This document shows positions 1 to 9,300 of a stretch of DNA of 64,000 bases, piece by piece. The position numbers and the translations under genes were made by a program. The stretch's first letter is position 1, and every line of letters starts with the position of its first letter. The notes under the pieces are model-generated. The model had not been told where the DNA came from and did no database searches. It saw only the letters and a list, made by a program, of their open reading frames with translations. Location of the stretch: assembly GCA_964057225.1 (NCBI GenBank), contig OZ059898.1, positions 1,488,001-1,552,000 on the forward strand, given 5' to 3'. This stretch comes from Auanema rhodensis. Lineage: Eukaryota > Nematoda > Chromadorea > Rhabditida > Rhabditidae.

Positions 1-29
1 CATCTACTTTTTGCTAAATTATTTTGAAA

Positions 30-47
30 TTTTTCGAAAAAATTTTT
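30..47. other. A/T tract with palindromic centre, present in every monomer (copy 1 shown)
   Basis: Positions 30-41 read 'tttttcgaaaaa', a perfect 12-bp palindrome, and run into T5 at 42/43-47, giving A6T5. Phased A and T tracts bend DNA and influence nucleosome placement; that is general knowledge and no effect is shown here. The centre is among the most variable sites of the array: 35C in most copies, 35T in type D and several others, and 34C with 35T ('ttttctg') only in the right domain. Both length changes in the window fall in this tract, as expected for slippage in homopolymers. Confidence 0.75.
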
Positions 48-68
48 GTCAAAATGTTTTTGGAAGCA

Positions 69-96
69 ATGTTGAGTGTACATGGAAACTCAACAT
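69..96. other. Dyad 1: perfect 9-bp arms, 10-nt loop (copy 1 shown)
   Basis: The arms 'atgttgagt' (69-77) and 'actcaacat' (88-96) are exact reverse complements around 'gtacatggaa'. The dyad recurs in essentially every monomer. Variant 78A (type E) lies in the loop and 97C lies just outside the arm. Exceptions inside an arm are 91G in copies 133, 134 and 136, which breaks one pair, and 94T in copy 27, which leaves a G.T pair. It could be a two-fold symmetric protein site, a DNA cruciform or a hairpin in a transcript; sequence alone does not decide between these. Confidence 0.8.
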
Positions 97-142
97 ACAC
101 TAATGCATCATTTTTCAAACGATCATAACTAATTTTTGTATT

Positions 143-166
143 AAGCGTTTCTCAGTGTAGTAGAGT
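143..166. other. Variable box: cluster of diagnostic substitutions (copy 1 shown)
   Basis: At least eleven substituted positions fall in these 24 bp across the array: 143G (types C and E), 144C (copy 117), 145A and 159C (type A), 151T (copies 129, 133, 134, 136), 155G (copies 1, 13, 106, 107), 156A (copies 141, 147, 149, 151, 159, 168, 170), 157A (42, 43, 53, 54, 70, 127, 181), 161C (type D), 163G (type G) and 166C (13, 106, 107). Flanking segments such as 122-142 and 167-184 vary much less. The box lies just 5' of the central dyad. It is the most useful segment for typing copies and following duplications. Confidence 0.85.
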
Positions 167-174
167 GCATTCGA

Positions 175-233
175 TGCGGATTTTTAAGCTGCGTCGATCT
201 GTGTTATCAGATTTGCGCTAGCTTAAAAATGCA
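175..233. other. Dyad 2: long interrupted central hairpin (copy 1 shown)
   Basis: From the outside in, 'tgc' (175-177) pairs with 'gca' (231-233); 'atttttaagct' (180-190) pairs exactly with 'agcttaaaaat' (220-230); 'gcg' (191-193) pairs with 'cgc' (216-218); and 'atctg' (197-201) pairs with 'cagat' (208-212), leaving the 6-nt loop 'tgttat' (202-207). That is 22 Watson-Crick pairs with bulges at 178-179 and 219 and a small internal loop at 194-196 and 213-215. It is the strongest fold visible in the monomer and recurs in all 182 copies with few arm changes. Variant 203T is in the loop. Variants 186G, 208T and 225G turn a pair into G.T. Variants 185C, 185G, 189A, 190C, 197T and 210A break a pair. 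Dyad-rich centromeric satellites are known in eukaryotes; function here is inferred. Confidence 0.8.
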
Positions 234-238
234 CCGAG

Positions 239-269
239 ATATCAACTGATATAAGTTCACACTTATATC
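239..269. other. Dyad 3: perfect 9-bp arms with 4-nt loop, overlapping a 14-bp dyad (copy 1 shown)
   Basis: 'gatataagt' (248-256) and 'acttatatc' (261-269) are exact reverse complements around 'tcac' (257-260), a compact hairpin. A shorter dyad, 'atatca' (239-244) with 'tgatat' (247-252), shares bases 248-252, so the two folds are mutually exclusive. The linked change 237T+240A in copies 130, 132, 137, 142, 153, 162 and 173 spoils the smaller dyad and its GATATC site and leaves the 9-bp stem intact. Variant 263A (copies 74, 90, 100, 140, 148, 167) and the single 263G (copy 179) break one pair of the 9-bp stem. Variant 260A (copies 111 and 113) is in the loop. Confidence 0.8.
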
Positions 270-1053
270 CTCGATTTTCACCCTGAAGAATTAATTTTTT
301 CGTTGAATAACATTGTCCATCGTCTTTGCCTTGAAAAAAGGAATCTAAAAACATCTACTTTTTGCTAAATTATTTTGAAATTTTTCGAAAAAATTTTTGT
401 CAAAATGTTTTTGGAAGCAATGTTGAGTGTACATGGAAACTCAACATCCACTAATGCATCATTTTTCAAACGATCATAACTAATTTTTGTATTAAGCGTT
501 TCTCAATGTAGTAGAGTGCATTCGATGCGGATTTTTAAGCTGCGTCGATCTGTGTTATCAGATTTGCGCTAGCTTAAAAATGCACCGAGATATCAACTGA
601 TATAAGTTCACACTTATATCCTCGATTTTCACCCTGAAGAATTAATTTTTTCGTTGAATAACATTGTCCATCGTCTTTGCCTTGAAAAAAGGAATCTAAA
701 AACATCTACTTTTTGCTAAATTATTTTGAAATTTTTTGAAAAAATTTTTGTCAAAATGTTTTTGGAAGCAATGTTGAGTGTACATGGAAACTCAACATAC
801 ACTAATGCATCATTTTTCAAACGATCATAACTAATTTTTGTATTAAGCGTTTCTCAATGTAGTATAGTGCATTCGATGCGGATTTTTAAGCTGCGTCGAT
901 CTGTGTTATCAGATTTGCGCTAGCTTAAAAATGCACCGAGATATCAACTGATATAAGTTCACACTTATATCCTCGATTTTCACCCTGAAGAATTAATTTT
1001 TTCGTTGAATAACATTGTCCATCGTCTTTGCCTTGAAAAAAGGAATCTAAAAA

Positions 1054-3159
1054 CATCTACTTTTTGCTAAATTATTTTGAAATTTTTCGAAAAAATTTTT
1101 GTCAAAATGTTTTTGGAAGCAATGTTGAGTGTACATGGAAACTCAACATCCACTAATGCATCATTTTTCAAACGATCATAACTAATTTTTGTATTAAGCG
1201 TTTCTCAATGTAGTAGAGTGCATTCGATGCGGATTTTTAAGCTGCGTCGATCTGTGTTATCAGATTTGCGCTAGCTTAAAAATGCACCGAGATATCAACT
1301 GATATAAGTTCACACTTATATCCTCGATTTTCACCCTGAAGAATTAATTTTTTCGTTGAATAACATTGTCCATCGTCTTTGCCTTGAAAAAAGGAATCTA
1401 AAAACATCTACTTTTTGCTAAATTATTTTGAAATTTTTTGAAAAAATTTTTGTCAAAATGTTTTTGGAAGCAATGTTGAGTGTACATGGAAACTCAACAT
1501 ACACTAATGCATCATTTTTCAAACGATCATAACTAATTTTTGTATTAAGCGTTTCTCAATGTAGTATAGTGCATTCGATGCGGATTTTTAAGCTGCGTCG
1601 ATCTGTGTTATCAGATTTGCGCTAGCTTAAAAATGCACCGAGATATCAACTGATATAAGTTCACACTTATATCCTCGATTTTCACCCTGAAGAATTAATT
1701 TTTTCGTTGAATAACATTGTCCATCGTCTTTGCCTTGAAAAAAGGAATCTAAAAACATCTACTTTTTGCTAAATTATTTTGAAATTTTTCGAAAAAATTT
1801 TTGTCAAAATGTTTTTGGAAGCAATGTTGAGTATACATGGAAACTCAACATACACTAATGCATCATTTTTCAAACGATCATAACTAATTTTTGTATTGAG
1901 CGTTTCTCAATGTAGTATAGTGCATTCGATGCGGATTTTTAAGCTGCGTCGATCTGTGTTATTAGATTTGCGCTAGCTTAAAAATGCACCGAGATATCAA
2001 CTGATATAAGTTCACACTTATATCCTCGATTTTCACCCTGAAGAATTAATTTTTTCGTTGAATAACATTGTCCATCGTCTTTGCCTTGAAAAAAGGAATC
2101 TAAAAACATCTACTTTTTGCTAAATTATTTTGAAATTTTTCGAAAAAATTTTTGTCAAAATGTTTTTGGAAGCAATGTTGAGTGTACATGGAAACTCAAC
2201 ATCCACTAATGCATCATTTTTCAAACGATCATAACTAATTTTTGTATTAAGCGTTTCTCAATGTAGTAGAGTGCATTCGATGCGGATTTTTAAGCTGCGT
2301 CGATCTGTGTTATCAGATTTGCGCTAGCTTAAAAATGCACCGAGATATCAACTGATATAAGTTCACACTTATATCCTCGATTTTCACCCTGAAGAATTAA
2401 TTTTTTCGTTGAATAACATTGTCCATCGTCTTTGCCTTGAAAAAAGGAATCTAAAAACATCTACTTTTTGCTAAATTATTTTGAAATTTTTTGAAAAAAT
2501 TTTTGTCAAAATGTTTTTGGAAGCAATGTTGAGTGTACATGGAAACTCAACATACACTAATGCATCATTTTTCAAACGATCATAACTAATTTTTGTATTA
2601 AGCGTTTCTCAATGTAGTATAGTGCATTCGATGCGGATTTTTAAGCTGCGTCGATCTGTGTTATCAGATTTGCGCTAGCTTAAAAATGCACCGAGATATC
2701 AACTGATATAAGTTCACACTTATATCCTCGATTTTCACCCTGAAGAATTAATTTTTTCGTTGAATAACATTGTCCATCGTCTTTGCCTTGAAAAAAGGAA
2801 TCTAAAAACATCTACTTTTTGCTAAATTATTTTGAAATTTTTCGAAAAAATTTTTGTCAAAATGTTTTTGGAAGCAATGTTGAGTATACATGGAAACTCA
2901 ACATACACTAATGCATCATTTTTCAAACGATCATAACTAATTTTTGTATTGAGCGTTTCTCAATGTAGTATAGTGCATTCGATGCGGATTTTTAAGCTGC
3001 GTCGATCTGTGTTATTAGATTTGCGCTAGCTTAAAAATGCACCGAGATATCAACTGATATAAGTTCACACTTATATCCTCGATTTTCACCCTGAAGAATT
3101 AATTTTTTCGTTGAATAACATTGTCCATCGTCTTTGCCTTGAAAAAAGGAATCTAAAAA
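1054..3159 (+). repeat. Trimeric higher-order repeat, two tandem copies of 1053 bp
   Basis: Copies 4-6 (1054-2106) and 7-9 (2107-3159) carry the same ordered variants: 97C with 163G, then 35T, then type E (78A, 143G, 208T). I saw no difference between the two trimers. Copies 2-3 have the same pattern as 4-5, so a dimer probably existed before the trimer. Perfect tandem identity over a kilobase points to recent unequal exchange or amplification. Confidence 0.85.
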
Positions 3160-6100
3160 CATCTACTTTTTGCTAAATTATTTTGAAATTTTTTGAAAAA
3201 ATTTTTGTCAAAATGTTTTTGGAAGCAATGTTGAGTGTACATGGAAACTCAACATCCACTAATGCATCATTTTTCAAACGATCATAACTAATTTTTGTAT
3301 TAAGCGTTTCTCAATGTAGTAGAGTGCATTCGATGCGGATTTTTAAGCTGCGTCGATCTGTGTTATCAGATTTGCGCTAGCTTAAAAATGCACCGAGATA
3401 TCAACTGATATAAGTTCACACTTATATCCTCGATTTTCACCCTGAAGAATTAATTTTTTCGTTGAATAACATTGTCCATCGTCTTTGCCTTGAAAAAAGG
3501 AATCTAAAAACATCTACTTTTTGCTAAATTATTTTGAAATTTTTTGAAAAAATTTTTGTCAAAATGTTTTTGGAAGCAATGTTGAGTGTACATGGAAACT
3601 CAACATACACTAATGCATCATTTTTCAAACGATCATAACTAATTTTTGTATTAAGCGTTTCTCAATGTAGTATAGTGCATTCGATGCGGATTTTTAAGCT
3701 GCGTCGATCTGTGTTATCAGATTTGCGCTAGCTTAAAAATGCACCGAGATATCAACTGATATAAGTTCACACTTATATCCTCGATTTTCACCCTGAAGAA
3801 TTAATTTTTTCGTTGAATAACATTGTCCATCGTCTTTGCCTTGAAAAAAGGAAACTAAAAACATCTACTTTTTGCCAAATTATTTTGAAATTTTTCGAAA
3901 AAATTTTTGTCAAAATGTTTTTGGAAGCAATGTTGAGTGTACATGGAAACTCAACATACACTAATGCATCATTTTTCGAACGATCATAACTAATTTTTGT
4001 ATTAAGCGTTTCTCAATGTAGTATAGTGCATTCGATGCGGATTTTTAAGCTGCGTCGATCTGTGTTATCAGATTTGCGCTAGCTTGAAAATGCACCGAGA
4101 TATCAACTGATATAAGTTCACACTTATATCCTCGATTTTCACCCTGAAGAATTAATTTTTTCGTTGAATAACATTGTCCATCGTCTTTGCCTTGAAAAAA
4201 GGAATCTAAAAACATCTACTTTTTGCTAAATTATTTTGAAATTTTTCGAAAAAATTTTTGTCAAAATGTTTTTGGAAGCAATGTTGAGTGTACATGGAAA
4301 CTCAACATACACTAATGCATCATTTTTCAAACGATCATAACTAATTTTTGTATTAAGCGTTTCTCAGTGTAGTAGAGCGCATTCGATGCGGATTTTCAAG
4401 CTGCGTCGATCTGTGTTATCAGATTTGCGCTAGCTTAAAAATGCACCGAGATATCAACTGATATAAGTTCACACTTATATCCTCGATTTTCACCCTGAAG
4501 AATTAATTTTTTCGTTGAATAACATTGTCCATCGTCTTTGCCTTGAAAAAAGGAATCTAAAAACATCTACTTTTTGCTAAATTATTTTGAAATTTTTCGA
4601 AAAAATTTTTGTCAAAATGTTTTTGGAAGCAATGTTGAGTGTACATGGAAACTCAACATACACTAATGCATCATTTTTCAAACGATCATAACTAATTTTT
4701 GTATTAAGCGTTTCTCAATGTAGTAGAGTGCATTCGATGCGGATTTTTAAGCTGCGTCGATCTGTGTTATCAGATTTGCGCTAGCTTAAAAATGCACCGA
4801 GATATCAACTGATATAAGTTCACACTTATATCCTCGATTTTCACCCTGAAGAATTAATTTTTTCGTTGAATAACATTGTCCATCGTCTTTGCCTTGAAAA
4901 AAGGAATCTAAAAACATCTACTTTTTGCTAAATTATTTTGAAATTTTTCGAAAAAATTTTTGTCAAAATGTTTTTGGAAGCAATGTTGAGTATACATGGA
5001 AACTCAACATACACTAATGCATCATTTTTCAAACGATCATAACTAATTTTTGTATTGAGCGTTTCTCAATGTAGTATAGTGCATTCGATGCGGATTTTTA
5101 AGCTGCGTCGATCTGTGTTATTAGATTTGCGCTAGCTTAAAAATGCACCGAGATATCAACTGATATAAGTTCACACTTATATCCTCGATTTTCACCCTGA
5201 AGAATTCATTTTTTCGTTGAATAACATTGTCCATCGTCTTTGCCTTGAAAAAAGGAATCTAAAAACATCTACTTTTTGCTAAATTATTTTGAAATTTTTT
5301 GAAAAAATTTTTGTCAAAATGTTTTTGGAAGCAATGTTGAGTGTACATGGAAACTCAACATACACTAATGCATCATTTTTCGAACGATCATAACTAATTT
5401 TTGTATTAAGCGTTTCTCAATGTAGTATAGTGCATTCGATGCGGATTTTTAAGCTGCGTCGATCTGTGTTATCAGATTTGCGCTAGCTTAAAAATGCACC
5501 GAGATATCAACTGATATAAGTTCACACTTATATCCTCGATTTTCACCCTGAAGAATTAATTTTTTCGTTGAATAACATTGTCCATCGTCTTTGCCTTGAA
5601 AAAAGGAATCTAAAAACATCTACTTTTTGCTAAATTATTTTGAAATTTTTCGAAAAAATTTTTGTCAAAATGTTTTTGGAAGCAATGTTGAGTGTACATG
5701 GAAACTCAACATACACTAATGCATCATTTTTCAAACGATCATAACTAATTTTTGTATTAAGCGTTTCTCAATGTAGTAGAGTGCATTCGATGCGGATTTT
5801 TAAGCTGCGTCGATCTGTGTTATCAGATTTGCGCTAGCTTAAAAATGCACCGAGATATCAACTGATATAAGTTCACACTTATATCCTCGATTTTCACCCT
5901 GAAGAATTAATTTTTTCGTTGAATAACATTGTCCATCGTCTTTGCCTTGAAAAAAGGAATCTAAAAACATCTACTTTTTGCTAAATTATTTTGAAATTTT
6001 TCGAAAAAATTTTTGTCAAAATGTTTTTGGAAGCAATGTTGAGTGTACATGGAAACTCAACATACACTAATGCATCATTTTTCAAACGATCATAACTAAT

Positions 6101-6318
6101 TTTTGTATTAAGCGTTTCTCAATGTAGTAGAGTGCATTCGATGCGGATTTTTAAGCTGCGTCGATCTGTGTTATCAGATTTGCGCTAGCTTAAAAATGCA
6201 CCGAGATATCAACTGATATAAGTTCACACTTATATCCTCGATTTTCACCCTGAAGAATTAATTTTTTCGTTGAATAACATTGTCCATCGTCTTTGCCTTG
6301 AAAAAAGGAATCTAAAAA

Positions 6319-9300
6319 CATCTACTTTTTGCTAAATTATTTTGAAATTTTTTGAAAAAATTTTTGTCAAAATGTTTTTGGAAGCAATGTTGAGTGTACA
6401 TGGAAACTCAACATACACTAATGCATCATTTTTCAAACGATCATAACTAATTTTTGTATTAAGCGTTTCTCAATGTAGCATAGTGCATTCGATGCGGATT
6501 TTTAAGCTGCGTCGATCTGTGTTATCAGATTTGCGCTAGCTTAAAAATGCACCGAGATATCAACTGATATAAGTTCACACTTATATCCTCGATTTTCACC
6601 CTGAAGAATTAATTTTTTCGTTGAATAACATTGTCCATCGTCTTTGCCTGGAAAATAGGAATCTAAAAACATCTACTTTTTGCTAAATTATTTTGAAATT
6701 TTTCGAAAAAATTTTTGTCAAAATGTTTTTGGAAGCAATGTTGAGTGTACATGGAAACTCAACATACACTAATGCATCATTTTTCAAACGATCATAACTA
6801 ATTTTTGTATTAAACGTTTCTCAATGTCGTATAGTGCATTCGATGCGGATTTTTAAGCTGCGTCGATCTGTGTTATCAGATTTGCGCTAGCTTAAAAATG
6901 CACCGAGATATCAACTGATATAAGTTCACACTTATATCCTCGATTTTCACCCTGAAGAATTAATTTTTTCGTTGAATAACATTGTCCATCGTCTTTGCCT
7001 TGAAAAAAGGAAACTAAAAACATCTACTTTTTGCCAAATTATTTTGAAATTTTTCGAAAAAATTTTTGTCAAAATGTTTTTGGAAGCAATGTTGAGTGTA
7101 CATGGAAACTCAACATACACTAATGCATCATTTTTCGAACGATCATAACTAATTTTTGTATTAAGCGTTTCTCAATGTAGTATAGTGCATTCGATGCGGA
7201 TTTTTAAGCTGCGTCGATCTGTGTTATCAGATTTGCGCTAGCTTAAAAATGCACCGAGATATCAACTGATATAAGTTCACACTTATATCCTCGATTTTCA
7301 CCCTGAAGAATTAATTTTTTCGTTGAATAACATTGTCCATCGTCTTTGCCTTGAAAAAAGGAATCTAAAAACATCTACTTTTTGCTAAATTATTTTGAAA
7401 TTTTTCGAAAAAATTTTTGTCAAAATGTTTTTGGAAGCAATGTTGAGTGTACATGGAAACTCAACATACACTAATGCATCATTTTTCAAACAATCATAAC
7501 TAATTTTTGTATTGAGCGTTTCTCAATGTAGTATAGTGCATTCGATGCGGATTTTTAAGCTGCGTCGATCTGTGTTATCAGATTTGCGCTAGCTTAAAAA
7601 TGCACCGAGATATCAACTGATATAAGTTCACACTTATATCCTCGATTTTCACCCTGAAGAATTAATTTTTTCGTTGAATAACATTGTCCATCGTCTTTGA
7701 CTTGAAAAAAGGAAACTAAAAACATCTACTTTTTGCCAAATTATTTTGAAATTTTTCGAAAAAATTTTTGTCAAAATGTTTTTGGAAGCAATGTTGAGTG
7801 TACATGGAAACTCAACATACACTAATGCATCATTTTTCGAACGATCATAACTAATTTTTGTATTAAGCGTTTCTCAATGTAGTATAGTGCATTCGATGCG
7901 GATTTTTAAGCTGCGTCGATCTGTGTTATCAGATTTGCGCTAGCTTAAAAATGCACCGAGATATCAACTGATATAAGTTCACACTTATATCCTCGATTTT
8001 CACCCTGAAGAATTAATTTTTTCGTTGAATAACATTGTCCATCGTCTTTGCCTTGAAAAAAGGAATCTAAAAACATCTACTTTTTGCTAAATTATTTTGA
8101 AATTTTTCGAAAAAATTTTTGTCAAAATGTTTTTGGAAGCAATGTTGAGTGTACATGGAAACTCAACATACACTAATGCATCATTTTTCAAACAATCATA
8201 ACTAATTTTTGTATTGAGCGTTTCTCAATGTAGTATAGTGCATTCGATGCGGATTTTTAAGCTGCGTCGATCTGTGTTATTAGATTTGCGCTAGCTTAAA
8301 AATGCACCGAGATATCAACTGATATAAGTTCACACTTATATCCTCGATTTTCACCCTGAAGAATTAATTTTTTCGTTGAATAACATTGTCCATCGTCTTT
8401 GCCTTGAAAAAAGGAATCTAAAAACATCTACTTTTTGCTAAATTATTTTGAAATTTTTTGAAAAAATTTTTGTCAAAATGTTTTTGGAAGCAATGTTGAG
8501 TGTACATGGAAACTCAACATACACTAATGCATCATTTTTCAAACGATCATAACTAATTTTTGTATTAAGCGTTTCTCAATGTAGCATAGTGCATTCGATG
8601 CGGATTTTTAAGCTGCGTCGATCTGTGTTATCAGATTTGCGCTAGCTTAAAAATGCACCGAGATATCAACTGATATAAGTTCACACTTATATCCTCGATT
8701 TTCACCCTGAAGAATTAATTTTTTCGTTGAATAACATTGTCCATCGTCTTTGACTTGAAAAAAGGAAACTAAAAACATCTACTTTTTGCCAAATTATTTT
8801 GAAATTTTTCGAAAAAATTTTTGTCAAAATGTTTTTGGAAGCAATGTTGAGTGTACATGGAAACTCAACATACACTAATGCATCATTTTTCGAACGATCA
8901 TAACTAATTTTTGTATTAAGCGTTTCTCAATGTAGTATAGTGCATTCGATGCGGATTTTTAAGCTGCGTCGATCTGTGTTATCAGATTTGCGCTAGCTTA
9001 AAAATGCACCGAGATATCAACTGATATAAGTTCACACTTATATCCTCGATTTTCACCCTGAAGAATTAATTTTTTCGTTGAATAACATTGTCCATCGTCT
9101 TTGCCTTGAAAAAAGGAAACTAAAAACATCTACTTTTTGCCAAATTATTTTGAAATTTTTCGAAAAAATTTTTGTCAAAATGTTTTTGGAAGCAATGTTG
9201 AGTGTACATGGAAACTCAATATACACTAATGCATCATTTTTCGAACGATCATAACTAATTTTTGTATTAAGCGTTTCTCAATGTAGTATAGTGCATTCGA

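Larger units (their letters stand above)
1..351 (+). repeat. Reference monomer (copy 1) with internal landmarks
   Basis: Copy 1 serves as the coordinate frame for the array. In order it holds: an A/T tract with palindromic centre (30-47); a nearly invariant segment (48-77); a perfect dyad with 9-bp arms (69-77 and 88-96); ATGCAT (103-108); a cluster of variable sites (143-166); a long interrupted dyad (175-233) containing GCTAGC (217-222); GATATC (238-243); a second perfect 9-bp dyad (248-256 and 261-269); and a purine-rich end (333-351) with several diagnostic variants. Copy 1 differs from most others by 155G and 163G. The starting phase is arbitrary, set by where the window begins. The 344A variant of one copy always precedes 15C in the next, so the natural unit of exchange crosses this boundary. 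I saw no clear internal subrepeat, although 351 bp is roughly twice a nucleosome-repeat length. Confidence 0.95.
1..6318 (+). repeat. Left subdomain L1: copies 1-18, rich in type G and E monomers
   Basis: This stretch is marked by 163G ('tagtagagtg') in copies 1, 2, 4, 7, 10, 13, 14, 17 and 18, by 97C in copies 2, 4, 7 and 10, and by type E (78A, 143G, 208T) in copies 6, 9 and 15. Types A and D are absent, and the only type B copy is 12 (with 225G). Copy 10 combines 35T with 97C and 163G, and copy 16 combines 35T with 117G; both look like recombinants. Copy 13 is distinct, with 155G, 163G, 166C and 185C. Copy 15 has a private change that creates GAATTC near 5202. Confidence 0.85.

Noticed and set aside
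248-300. Rho-independent terminator: stem 248-269 followed later by a T run (295-300)
   Set aside because: The stem is AT-rich and the T run lies about 25 bp beyond it, not adjacent. A eukaryotic satellite would not use this signal.
1-351. CENP-B box (NTTCGNNNNANNCGGGN) in the monomer
   Set aside because: TTCG occurs at 33-36, 171-173 context and about 299-302, and with 117G at 114-117. Some have the spaced A, but none is followed by CGGG. No full match in the copies I examined.
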